Position numbers and translations under genes: made by a program
Source of the DNA: Entrophospora sp. SA101
Lineage: Eukaryota > Glomeromycota > Glomeromycetes > Entrophosporales > Entrophosporaceae
Length of the DNA: 64,000 nucleotides
Direction: 5' to 3'
NCBI GenBank assembly: GCA_958430865.1
Contig: CAUDNR010001269.1
Coordinates: forward strand, 519-64,518
Shown here: in pieces, positions 49,159 through 61,403 of the stretch
How positions within the stretch are numbered: the first letter of the stretch is position 1
How the letters are laid out: every line of letters starts with the position of its first letter
The notes under the pieces: generated by a model
Databases searched by the model: none
Told to the model about the DNA's origin: nothing
The model's input: only the letters and a program-made list of their open reading frames with translations

Positions 49159-51305
49159 CTATTTTTTTTTAACAACTAAATTTTTTTTTCAAAGAATTAA
49201 AAAAGTGTCAATATTTTATATAGATATGATAATGATGATAATAGTTAATAATACCTTGAATAACATCTTCATTTTCTACAATATGTGTTGAACCCACTTT
49301 TTGTGGATTATGTTTAGTAGAAATTCCCTATAAAATAAATTAATAAATGAATATATATCAAGAAAAAAATTTTTTTTTTTGAAATTTTTATAATCATTCA
49401 TTACCCAAACCAAAGCATATTTGAATTCATCAACTAAAGAACGATGAATTACATGACACTAAATAAAAATAAATAATTTTATTATTATATGTTAAAAGTA
49501 TAAGGATAAATTTGATATTTAAAATTTCTTTAACTCACCACATGTTCAACAGTTGCACCTCTCCTAACAATCAAACCACTCCCAAAATCAGGATATTCTG
49601 TATAAGATTATAAAATTATCTCCTTTATTAATATCAAGGCACCAGAATCAATCACATGTACATTAGAAAAATACTACCTCCTCTTTTTTTAGTGTAAACT
49701 CTTAATAAATTTAAATTCTTCCAAATCTGATCAACAAGAAAATCAAGGTTCAAATCCATTTCACAACTAATGAATGAATAAATGATAAATTTATATTAAA
49801 AAATTCATAAGAAATTAAAAAGATTAAATGCAAAATGGTTTATCATTGCAATTGAATAAACAATAATAACCTAATGACTAATGAATTAGGCTCATGAGCT
49901 AATTTATCCAATTCTTCCAAAGTAATAGAATCAATCTTGTTATAGCACTAAATAATAATGATGTCTTGATTAATAGATTGGTTGATTGATTTGATATATA
50001 AATAATAATAATAATAATAATATGCAATATATATGTACATATAAACAGTTAATATATTTACGATTCCCCAATACCACATCAATAAATTCATCTACTGTAA
50101 CATCTTCTCTAACCAAAACTTCTGCATTAAAGATTTCTTGAAGTAAAAATAATTTTATATATAATTAAAAACAATATTATTTTATTATAAGGATTAAATA
50201 AACATATTATTTTATATAAAAGGATACTGTAATCATGTAAAATATGATAAACCATTTTTTCATTTAAATGATTTAATTTAACAGTGGCATTAAAGCTAAT
50301 GCCACCACCTTTCTTAACCTTGAAATAAACATTTGGTTTTTCTTTATTTAATCTAATCCCCACAGCTTCTAATTCACGTTCTAATAACATCCTATGATTA
50401 ATCAATTAAAATAATATTGCATTATATTAATGTTATTAGAATATGTAATTAAAATATTTCAATACTTGAATTTATTTAATTAATTTATTTAATTACTTTT
50501 GTTGTGTGGTTTTTGTAGCATCCAACATAATCAATATTAAATCTGCAGTCCTTGCAACAGCAATTACTTGTCTTCCTCTACCTTTACCTATTTCAATACA
50601 GAAATTGTTATTATTATTATTAAGTACGAGGCATGACAAACTTATGATTAATTAAAAATACACACATAAATATATATATGCTTATTTATTTATTTTTGAA
50701 CCTTGTGAAGCTCCTTCAATAATTCCAGGTAAATCAAGTAATTGAATATTTGCTCCATTGTATTCAATCTTGCCCGGGATACATGTTAAAGTAGTGAATT
50801 CATATGCACCAGCTTCAGAATGAGTCTTGGTGAGTCGATTAAGTAAAGTTGATTTACCAACTGAAGGAAATCCAATCAATGCAACTCGTGCATCCCCAGA
50901 TTTCATAACATCGAACCCTTCACCCTGATGATGATGAATTGGATTGTAAATCAATAAGTTTGGCTGGTTAACTAATCTTAAAAAGTTACAGTAATAAAAG
51001 TAAATATAAAAATAATAACATTTTCTTAATTTTTCGCATGTTTGTCTTACTTTTGCACTAGAGCCCTTTGATGGTTCCAAAAGCTGCACTCTATATTTTG
51101 CTAGTTTTGCTTTTAATAAGCCAAGGTGATATTCAGTTGCTAAAATGAATATATGTATATATTAATAATATATATATGCATCATAGTCATAATTAAAAAG
51201 CAATAATCAAAATTTTATTATAATTAAAACAAATGTTCTACCTTTATTTTTTTGAGTACGAGATATTTCTCTTTCAATTTCAGCAATCTTTTCAAGAATT
51301 CCCAT
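49159..51305 (-). CDS. DRG2/Rbg2-type developmentally regulated GTPase (12 exons)
   Basis: Exons, 5' to 3' on the minus strand: 51305-51242, 51139-51051, 50924-50702, 50587-50497, 50391-50228, 50136-50039, 49947-49871, 49766-49678, 49597-49539, 49458-49405, 49327-49255, 49175-49159. All introns are GT-AG, and the phases close to 365 residues, the usual family length. Visible motifs are the N-terminal [21 protein letters not shown]1 GFPSVGKST (69-77), the FTTLTCIPG switch region, G3 DLPG (115-118), G4 NKID (246-249), an SC pair for G5 (269-270) and a C-terminal TGS domain (about 285-365). Family members bind ribosomes with a DFRP partner and support translation. The DRG2 rather than DRG1 assignment rests on the N-terminal and TGS sequence. 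The donor of exon 6 is a weak GTACAT. No copy of this gene is seen elsewhere in the window. Confidence 0.95.
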
Positions 51306-51590
51306 TTTTTTTTTTTTTTTGTTAGATTGATGCAAAAGATGTATTGGTATCAGCATGTGCTAAATTGAATTGTACACCCACCTGTCACTGCCTTTTTTAA
51401 GTTTTATATATTATTTTAAAACCAAAACCCGGAATTCGAAGAACAATAATAATAAATAATAATAATAAGTTGATTGTGCGAATACGACAATTAATAACAA
51501 CAACAATAAACATAGACAACAATAACATAGTTACAAACCATACTGAAATTTTAGATCAAAGTCTTGTAACATTGACTAAACGTAAAATTG
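51306..51590. other. Upstream region of the DRG2-type gene
   Basis: A poly-T tract (about 51305-51320 on plus) gives an A-rich leader directly before the start codon. Beyond it the sequence is AT-rich with AAT/AAC repeats and no identifiable promoter element. Confidence 0.4.
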
Positions 51591-52565
51591 AGGCAGAAGT
51601 GTTCAACTCCTAATACCTAACAAACGTCCAAAAAGAAATTATATCTTACTTCAACAATAGGAAAGATTATAAACCAGAGAAATGTACTTGTTCAAGAAAA
51701 TTACAATTTAATCAATATCAAGCATGTAAACATAATAAATTTATAATTTATCAATTATTTATCTATTTAATCAGATGGTTCATTTATAAAAAATCTTGTT
51801 TATTTTTTGTTGGAATGTAAACAAGAAATCAGATAGATGCAGATTTTAAAAATCTTGAGTATTTTGACATTGATCCTGTAACATATGAAATAATAGAAGG
51901 TTCAAATTTTATTTCAGATCAGAAACCTGCTCCAATGCTAGAATCAAGAGAAACCCATTAAGTCAAGAGGATTGACAATATATATTAGATATAACTACTA
52001 TCATGACTTAAACAGTGATAATATTTTTAAAAAAATTAATATGTTCTTTGAAATATTAAAATTAGATTTAATAGCCTCTACTTTTAGAATGAATTTTCTC
52101 ATATAGATAAATCTCCATATTGAAAAATATCAGAACAAATGGTAGACAATTATGTGATATTTATCAATACATAATTTTTAGTGGGTTTTGATATGCATGG
52201 TGTGATAGAGAAATGAGTATTACATGTTATGACAAGTGGGATGATTTGTCACCAGAAACCTTTTTGACACTTGGTAAATGTTCTTTCAGACATAGACATG
52301 AAAAAAAAAACATATGTTGGGTATTTGTTTCTATCAACATCCAGAAATTGAGAAATTTTACAGGGAAACATTCAAATTACTTAAAGATGATCCAATAATT
52401 AATGAAAATAATTCTGATTTGCTTAATGCTGGACTAAATAAATCCATAACTGCTATAGAGTTGACTGAATCAACAAAACCAATGAAATTGGTAATATTTA
52501 AAAAAACCTATAAAGTCAATAAGATCAACAAAATCTACAAAATCTTTAGAGTCAATGACTACTAA
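51591..52565 (+). pseudogene. Decayed gene of unknown family
   Basis: Several coding-like stretches on plus are interrupted by stops and frame changes. FNNRKDYKPEKCTCSRK lies near 51655, NLEYFDIDPVTYEIIEG near 51850, CYDKWDDLSPETFLTLGKCS near 52227, and YQHPEIEKFYRETFKLLKDD near 52335. Introns could explain some breaks, but no consistent GT-AG structure was found. It ends in KTYKVNK-like low complexity. Confidence 0.35.
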
Positions 52566-52950
52566 AGAATTTTTGAACTGACTGTAACTTTTCCTGCTTT
52601 TATCAAGTCTGGACCAGATTAACTATCATTAGATAAATCTAGCAACAGTGACGACTTTATAATAACTGAAAAATTTTTTTTATGGAAGATTATCTATTAC
52701 TATAAACAGCACCATCAACAATAATAAGGATTATTTAATGGAACCGATGGATATATAGATTTAGAAATTTATTACAACTTACATGAGAGTTATGATCAAC
52801 TTTGATAGGATAATGGAGAAATGACACATGAAAAACTTTGTGAAATTTGAAAAAAAAGGTTATCCATTTGTGATTAGGAACTTGAAATATGAATATCAGC
52901 TTTGGAATCCAGGTTTACCTTAGTAGACTATTTGGTAATATTCCATGTGA
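52566..52950. other. Gene-free stretch
   Basis: AT-rich, with short relic-like frames only. Confidence 0.35.
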
Positions 52951-53527
52951 TATATATAGGCGGGTTTGATCGAAGTAAATTTTAGTCAAGATCTATGAAG
53001 TTTGCAAAATGAATGTTTATCAATTATTCAACAATTATATTGACAGGTTTGATCGAAGTAAGTATTAAAGTAGTTAAAATATATTTATCAACATTTTATT
53101 ATTATCAATTTATTCGAATAATTATATAGGCAGGTTTGATTGAAGCAAGTGTCAAAGTCAAGATCTATGAAGTTTGCAAAACGAATGTTTATCAATTATA
53201 TAGGCGGGTTTGATTGAAGTAAATATTAAAGTAGTCGAGATCTATGAAACTTGCAAACTGAATGTTATCAATTATTCAATAATTATATAGGTGGGTTTGA
53301 TTGAAGTAAGGATTAAAGTTGAGATCTACAAAGCTGTTTATAAATATATTAATCAATGTTTTATTATTGTCAATTATTTAATATTATATAGGCGAAGTAA
53401 GTATTAGTCAAGATCTATGAAACTTGCAAAATAAATATTTATCAATTATTCAATAATTATATAGGCGAAGTAAGTGTTAGTCAAGTTTGCAAAACGAATG
53501 TTTTATCAATCATTCAATAATATAGGT
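52951..53527 (-). repeat. Satellite array A, inverted copy
   Basis: The reverse complement shows the same units as 21776-22506 (CGCCTATATAATTATTGAAT, TTTTGCAAACTTCATAGATC). It is followed by the TACGGAAT repeat, so the whole unit is an inverted copy of 21540-22500 about 31 kb away. Confidence 0.88.
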
Positions 53528-53730
53528 GAGAGTACTAATATGTACCTATTCCGTACCTTATATGCGGGATCAAAACATACCTTTTCAGTATGTTGCAAAT
53601 TCCATACCCTATTCCGTACCTTATAGACGGGATCAAAAAGTACCTTTTCAGTATGTTGTAAATTCCATACCTATTCCGTATTTTATATACGGAATCAAAA
53701 GGCACCTTTTCAGTATTAGTATCAGTCACA
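53528..53730 (-). repeat. TACGGAAT-type repeat, inverted copy
   Basis: Three units of ATTCCGTACCTTATA-GCGGGATCAAAA-ATACCTTTTCAGTATG, the reverse complement of the units at 21540-21775. Short frames on both strands here are artefacts of the repeat. Confidence 0.85.
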
Positions 53731-54345
53731 GGACATTTCCCGCCGATCTATAGGAGGTTGTAAAACATAGTAAAATTTGGATGATCTGCATCATAGTAAA
53801 ATTCGAATTTACATAGTAAAATTTTATAATCGAATGTCTTCACACCCTCGTTTGATACCCTTGCTGTGTAGCAACCACCACCAAATTTGAGATATAATTT
53901 CTTTATCATATGTATCTATTTTATGAAAAATCTTAAAGCAGGTTGTTAATAAAACCGAAAATAATCTGACCCTCAAAGTCAAATTTTGCCTTTATATTCA
54001 TATGCGTAAAATTTTGTTTGACGCGTCCAATTGCAAGTATAAGCAGAAATAAATGTCCAAACATTACATTATTATGAATATTTACAGATTTTTGATCACT
54101 TAGGTATGTCTTTTATAGTAAAATCATTTATTTTAAAAGTAAATATAATAAATAAATAGATTTTAAAATTTTTCTTTACCTATATACATAAATAATGATT
54201 AGAATAATAAACAAGCAACAATGATGATTAAATTAAAAGGTGTTTTATCTCTGACTTTATTCATTTAATTATTTATCATAGTGATGTTATTAAATATAAG
54301 TTAAAATAAAAGAGAAATTTATATACATAAATAAATAATAAACAT
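53731..54345. other. Gene-free stretch with CATAGTAAAATT motifs
   Basis: Three CATAGTAAAATT motifs at 53766-53823 are shared with 27190-27225. The rest is AT-rich without coding signal. Confidence 0.45.
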
Positions 54346-55447
54346 AACTATTGAATGATTGATAAAACGTTTGTTAGTATATTTTCGATCACTCCTATAC
54401 AACTATTGAATAATTGATAAAACATTTGTTAGTATGTTTTGCTCATAGATCTTGTCCTTATTGCTTACTTCGATCACTCCTACACAAACTATTGAATAAT
54501 TGATAAAACGTTCGTTAGTATGTTTTGTTCATAGATCTTGTCCTTAATGCTTACTTCAATCACTCCTATACAACTATTGAATAGTTGATAAAACGTTCCT
54601 TAGTATGTTTTGTTCATAGATCTTGTCCTTAATGCTTACTTCGATCACCCCTATACAATTATTGAATAGTTGATAAAACGTTCGTTAGTATGTTTTGTTC
54701 ATAGATCTCACCGCTATCGCCAACTAATATGAATTTACGTTTGGGTTGTCCTTAATGCTTACTTCGATCACTCCTATATATACAATTATTGCATAGTTGA
54801 TAAAACGTTTGTTAGTATGTTTTGTTCATAGATCTTGTCCTTGATGCTTACTTCGATCACTCCTATACAATTATTGAATAGTTGATAAAACGTTCCTTAG
54901 TATGTTTTGTTCATAGATCTTGTCCTTAATGCTTGAATAATTGATAAAATGTTTGTTAGTATGTTTTGTTCATAAACCTTGTCCTTAATGCTTACTTCAA
55001 TCACTCTATACAAACTATTGAATAATTGATAAAACGTTTGTTAGTGTATTTTGTTCATAGATCTTGTCCTTAATGCTTACTTCAATCACTCCTATACAAC
55101 TATTGAATAATTGATAAAACGTTTGTTAGTATGTTTTGTTCATAGATTTTGTCCTTAATGCTTACTTCGATCACTCCTACACAATTATTGAATAGTTGAT
55201 AAAACGTTCCTTAGTATGTTTTGTTCATAGATCTTGTCCTTAATGCTTACTTCGATCACTCCTATACAACTATTGAATAATTGATAAAACATTTGTTAGT
55301 ATGTTTTGTTCATAGATCTTGTCCTTAATGCTTACTTCGATCGCTCCTACACAAACTATTGAATAGTTGATAAAACGTTTGTTAGTATGTTTTGTTCATA
55401 GATCTTGTCCTTAATGCTTACTTCGATCACTCCTATACAACTATTCA
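54346..55447 (+). repeat. Satellite array B (~85-bp units, about 12-13 units)
   Basis: Regular units of TATTGAATAATTGATAAAAC-GTTTGTTAGTATGTTTTG-TTCATAGATCTTGTCCTTAA-TGCTTACTTCGATCACTCCTATACAAC. Spacing between CTTGTCC motifs is 85-86 bp. One unit near 54706-54750 carries an unrelated insertion of about 40 bp and one near 54930 is truncated. It is related to array A (shared TATTGAATAATTGATAA and TTCATAGATCTTG). The array runs without a gap into copy 3 of the duplicated block. Confidence 0.93.
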
Positions 55448-56643
55448 ATGTCAGTTGTCATTCAACCAATCTCACAATAATTTCATGGGAAAACAATACC
55501 TCCTCTTTGTTTACTGATTGGATAGGCTATGTGGTTATTAACAACACTGATATAAATTCACCATATATAAGTACAATCAATGATTGAGACCAATCAACCA
55601 ATCTTCCAGCAAAAAGCAACTGGTATAGTCGTTTTATACAATCTCTTCTTATGCAAGAATTAAATATGACAGCAAATGGAACTTTTTTTGAGTCACCTGT
55701 TCTTAAAGTTAATTTTGAGGAGCCAAAAACTGTTAATTCAGGAAAATCACTTAATAGTTATTTTGATTCTGATGTTAAATTTAACTCAACACTTAGCTTG
55801 TATGCTTTAATTGAGTGTGAATGATATGGTAAAGTAGACAATCTTACAAAAAATGTAGTTGGTGTTGACTGCTGGATATTACTTGGATTTCCCATACATA
55901 CTACATGAGGAATTGAACAAACTTTGTACAGCTGTGCTAGTGTAGTTGAAGCAAGTGTAAAGACCATCAAATTGCAATCCAGTACAACAGGAGCAATTAA
56001 TATAACAGATGTGCAAACTATCCCAGCACAATGGTATATTTAAAAGGGAACCCTTAATATTGCTGAAATGAATCCTTGGTGGGGAGGAGTTGAATTTGGA
56101 GAAAAACTTCCTAATAATAGTTTTTTAGTAAGTGAAAATACTCTTTTGTTACCAGCAGGAACTTCCAACATATGGGATATCGATGCAAATGCTGCTTCTG
56201 CTCCTGTTATTGCAGTTGACATGATGCGTAAGCTTGAGGATAGTTTAAAAGGTTATCGAGGAGATGGGATTGGAAATTTGGCGTTATTACAACAATGGAA
56301 AGAAGAGGGATTAACTGAAAAGGATATAAGTGGTATGTACAAACGCCAGTGGAATGATATTATGATCAATATGGTGACTCCTACCAACCAGGCTAAAATC
56401 GTTGGTACCACTCAATTTACGGTGAACAAAACATGCTATGATGTACAGTTTGCTACACAGTACTTGATAGCCATGTTTGGTCTAATAATTATATTCTACA
56501 TACTTTTAGCAAGCCTTAGAAATGTAGATGCTTTCAATTCATTGATTAAAATTAGACATGTCGTTCAACAAATGGATCTTGGTAAAGTAATAATAAATGT
56601 ACTGGAATATGGAGAGGCAAACACAGTTGGCCCATCACAATAG
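55448..56643 (+). pseudogene. Broken membrane glycoprotein gene, copy 3 (5' truncated)
   Basis: Identical to copy 2 from its codons near 30277 onward, including the stop at 56041. The first third is missing because the duplicated block begins here, against satellite DNA. The apparent open frame starting at 55405 joins satellite sequence to the gene fragment by chance. Confidence 0.75.
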
Positions 56644-57148
56644 GTAAAAAAATTAATATCATTGGGCAAAAAAGGGTTTGAAAAACCCGATCCTAGCAAA
56701 AACCCTTATCATGATTTATTTATTTGGAATTTTTTTATACATAATTTAATAATTCCTTCATGCTATGAAATAAAAGTTGCACATATGTGCTTTATTGACC
56801 CCATGAAAAATAAAATACGGAATTAACGTGTGTTAAATACGTTCTTAAAAATGTAAATTAACGTATTTACGGTTTTGAAAAAATTTCCCTATTCAAATTT
56901 AGTATTAGTGTGAAATTGAATTGGTACGGAATCAGCACAGAATTTGAAAAGTAAAAGGTGCATTTTAAATTGTAACACACTGAAAAGGTACGTTTTTGGT
57001 TCCGCGCATAAGGCATGGAATTTGTGACATAATAATAAATGAATACATTTATTTTATTCATTATGATTATACAATATTTTATTTAAAATCTATATCATCA
57101 TCATTATCAATAATTTCAACATTTTAGATTTATATATTTAATATGCAA

Positions 57149-57414
57149 CGGTCGCATTTACTTCGTTGAGAATTATTTCGTCGACAATCATTTCGTCGAC
57201 ACCCATTTCGTCGAAAATTATTTCATCCTCGAGCCAGAGACCGAACGAGTTAGATGTGAGGAGTGTGAGAAATTATTTAAGAAATTAGGTGAGGAAAGCG
57301 GGTTGTGTGGGAAGTGTGAGGAAAAATTTGTTTAATGAAGTTTTTTTTTTGTGACGAAATAATTTTCGACGAAATGAACTTTCGATGAAACAAACTTTCG
57401 ACGAAATGAATTCA
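57149..57414. mobile_element. Foldback element with CxxC frame, copy 3
   Basis: Same sequence as 3960-4225 at offset 53189. Confidence 0.6.
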
Positions 57415-57458
57415 GACCAAGCAATGTTATTATTATTATTAATTTATTAATTTTAAAA

Positions 57459-58101
57459 ATGTCGGATAGATTCGCCAGAAAAAATAACGAACAAGTAAAG
57501 TTAAAGAAACTTCAAGGCAAGTGTTATTAGAGTAATGTTAGTAGCCATTAGTTAAGATCTAGTTATATACAAACTTTGTAGAGAACCTTCTGAAGCAACA
57601 AAATAAACAATAAACATCAATGAGCATTTAAATGGTGATTTAAAAGCAAATGGAATAAAATCATCAACTCCTGGAAAGAAAAGAAAGTGTGTGAGCTTTT
57701 CGTCAGATGTTTCGAAGAAGACAGTGCACAAATTACCATAGACAGCAGAACTGTACCATAACAAGCAATTAGACCATGGCATAAATCATGGCCAACAAGA
57801 AACAACTACTACAACTACCACCACTATTGTCTGATCAAGAACATTAAATACGTCAATTGACAATTATTTTATGGTTAATGGCCCATTACACTGAAATTCA
57901 ACAGGAAATTCAACACTTACAACAACTGCAAGAACAACAAAAACAACAACAACAATTATAATTACAATAATTACAACAATAATAACAGCAGCAGCAGCAA
58001 AATCATGATCAACAAGAACAGCAACAACAACAATACCACACCTCAAATATTTGATTGTATTAATATATGAATTATTGAGAAATAAATCTGAACTTTCTTA
58101 C
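57459..58101 (+). pseudogene. Broken Gln/Thr-rich gene, copy 3
   Basis: Same sequence and same disabling stops as at 4270-4912. Confidence 0.4.
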
Positions 58102-58879
58102 ATCTGTAGTTAATGGATGAATATATATATAATAAAATAAATGGAATTTCCTTATATCTATAATAAATAGAATTGGTGGGTGAATATGTATAATAATAAA
58201 GCTCCTGACGGGTCGGGTTCGGGTTGATTTTGGGTTAATAAAAAAATTTTGTGATTTACATAAATTCAGATAATAAAATTAATTAAATATAAAAGGCGAA
58301 ACAGTTGTAATGGTTTAAAAGCTGCAATTGGTGTTATGCGTGACGCAAAACACAATTCATGATGCAAGGGATGCAGGACGCAATTCGTGACTCAAGACGT
58401 AACTCAAGGAGATTCGTGATGCAATAGATACATAATTAAAGACACAAGGCTAGCGGATGATGGCCGGGAACTAACCATAGTTTAGGCCTAATCTTGCAGC
58501 GAAGTTGGCGAAACTTAAACTGCGGGTTGTTTTATTGAACAAAAAAAAAGAATTGATTTGTTTTATTATTACAAGCCGAATTAGGTCAAAAAAAGAATTA
58601 TTTTTATGATGATCATAATCTTTTTTAATAAATATAAATAAATAATAGGAATGCAAATATAAAATATTAATAAAAAATACAAAACGTAAGAGACTATATA
58701 GATCACATGTCCGGCATACGATTGGACGGTACTTCGATAAATCCGTTTTATTTATCATAAAACTTTGGTCATGGTTTGACAATTTAACCACAGTTTAGGA
58801 GTTTACCCATGGTTTAGGTAATTTTTAAGTTACGTCACTGAGTATATTAATATAAGATGTATAAATAAATTAGCCTATC

Positions 58880-59799
58880 AAATTAAAACTTATAGTTAGT
58901 GTCCAACTAAAACTTTTGGGCTTAGAGATTAACTACATGTGAATATGCAGTGTGATTCAAAAAAATGGTGGTTGTGACGTAAAATTATTCAAAGTTGTCA
59001 AAAAGATTCCCATTTTTTTTAATAATAGTAAATGTAGTTAGATGATTTACATGTTTGCTAACACAAAATTAGAAGCATAACGTAAACCATTTTGCATTTT
59101 TGGATGAATGGTATCCATTCACAAAAGGAAGACAAACATATATTCCTTTGTGCCATTGAGAAAAATTAAAGAATCCGTTCTATTGAACACAAAGGGTCTT
59201 CCTTATAAGGTTACACAAAACTTGCCACGTTTTATTGGACAAGTTATTCGCTGTTTCAACACACCAATTTGCAGTTAAACGCATAATGTGTCAATTTCAC
59301 AATTTACTGTTTAATGACATATGAGAAAAAGGTTACAAAAGTTCCGTACCCCGATACTAACTACACGTCACTTTGAAGCTCGGGTAAAGCTCATTTGAAC
59401 GACAAGTGGAGTCGTAAGTCCTTACAGATAAAATAGCATTTGATCCTTTTCATTGGTGGCATAAATGCCAGTTTGTAGATTACCAAAATCACGGCAAAAA
59501 GTAATGACATGGAGAGGAATTTCATTGATATCATGGTTGGGCCTTACATGTTAACATATTGCAGAACTAGCTTTTACCTGCTCCACAAAGGTCGCATGAT
59601 AGAAACTGGCGTTTGCGATAATCCGAAGCAAACATCACGTTTTGCGAAGATTACATTGCTGAGAATAGGATTGACTTGATTGACTGGCCATTCAATAGAC
59701 CTGATCTCAATCCGATGGAGAACATGTGGTAAAGAAGAACGCTTAAAAATTTGATGAATTGAAGCAATTTATGGTTGAAGAATGCCTCAGTAGACAGTT
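58880..59799 (+). pseudogene. Dead Tc1/mariner transposase, copy 3
   Basis: Same relic as at 5691-6610. The DLNPMENMW block lies near 59703-59729. Confidence 0.72.
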
Positions 59800-61307
59800 A
59801 AAATATTATTATGTCTGTGAAAAAGAGACGTGAATTAGTTTTAGAAAAAAACGATTATAGAATTTCTTATTAATTTAAATAATATACTTTTTACATATCA
59901 CAATTTGTAACTTAAAAAGGCTTTAAACATCTAACGAATGATATATTAGCATAATACAAGAATTCAGCAATGAAACATTCTATGACAATTCTATGAATTA
60001 TATCTTAATACTATGAAGTTGAGAAGCCATGCAAAACTTATGACGGCTGTGTTTGGTTATTTCTTTTAATATGATACATAGAACACAAGCTAAGATGGTT
60101 CAAAAAAAAAACAATTGAGCGGGCACACACAAATCCATTCTAGATAAAAAAAAGATAGACGGGTACTAAGATCCAGGAGAAAGGAGAGACACACTGAAAT
60201 TGATTAATAATCGGGACGATTGATTGATTGAATTGATTGATAATATTAATGCAGTACATATTCAATATCAAACAACATAAAAGGAAATACGTGAAATACA
60301 GAAGAAGCTCACGAAATAGAGAGAAAAGCAAAAGAAGGATTCACCAAGCTTAATTTACAAACTTATTTATTCATATATTGATTCACGTTATTTTAAATAT
60401 GTTAAATTTGATCGTTAATTTTATCGTTTTTGATTGGTTGAGTTTTTTTAAATGATGCCGAAATCATGTCCTTTTTAAGTTAAACGAAATATACATTATT
60501 GAAGAAGAATAAAAGTGGCTTTAATAAATTCATTTACAGCAAATGAAACCAAAATATTATCAAGCGTTTTATTATTGTATGAGATTTCTTTGGTCAAGTA
60601 TAAATGTCCCAATACCCTGGTCTATAAGATACAAAGTAAAGTATTCAAATTATAATATTAAAAACTTGCGCGATAACTCTTTAAGTTTCGATTTTCTATG
60701 TATATGCATGCGCAGACTTGAATAAATGGCATCATGGAATAAATATATTATAGCGTTAAAATGCTGTATCAAACAAAATTACCTGATTTACATGGCCACT
60801 TAACAGTTGTTTCTTCAAGAAATAATTTATCATCATCGAATTTAATATGTTCGTTTGTTCTTTTTCAAATAATGCCATAATATGTTTCTCAGATATTATA
60901 AGATATATACACATCTATGCATGCATTTTAAATGCACGTGTGCACACACAGACTATCAAAATTCAAAACTTCACTATCTGGTCCATCGTAAATAACACAT
61001 GTAAAGCAGAAGTTTGAATATGATTTTGTGTTTTAGCTGCTGTGAAAAATATGTTCAACGACAACATTAGAAAAGTTTTCCGAGTATACGCATGCATATT
61101 TTACATTTTGTGGATATGTATATTAATATTAATATATACTGTAATAGTAAGTACTATGGCGTGCAGATTTTTGGTTTTAAATTGTGTGCATATTTGTCTT
61201 AATGCATATAATATATATTATCAGAAAAGGAAAAAAAATCACCCATTATAATAATAAAGGGGTTTTTTCCTAGGGGTAAGTAAATATATTAATTTAGAAT
61301 ATATGGG

Positions 61308-61403
61308 GCATGCTCACCCAATCCAAGAGGTTTAACCTTAGGATCGACGTCTCAAATAGTAAGGTTAACCCTTGTTGTAGACCCTTGGATTGGCTGGGCA
61401 TGC
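61308..61403. mobile_element. Small hairpin element, copy 3
   Basis: Same as 8119-8214. Confidence 0.7.

Noticed and set aside
50682..51089. A 135-codon minus frame covering the P-loop
   Set aside because: It reads through the intron between DRG2 exons 2 and 3, and its last codons lie in the next intron. The spliced model is consistent with the family.
53526..53753. Open frames on both strands in the TACGGAAT repeat
   Set aside because: The repeated peptides (VPYMRDQ-like) follow the DNA repeat exactly, and both strands are equally open.
54346..55447. Possible CRISPR-like array
   Set aside because: The units are head-to-tail without unique spacers and the context is eukaryotic. It is a satellite.
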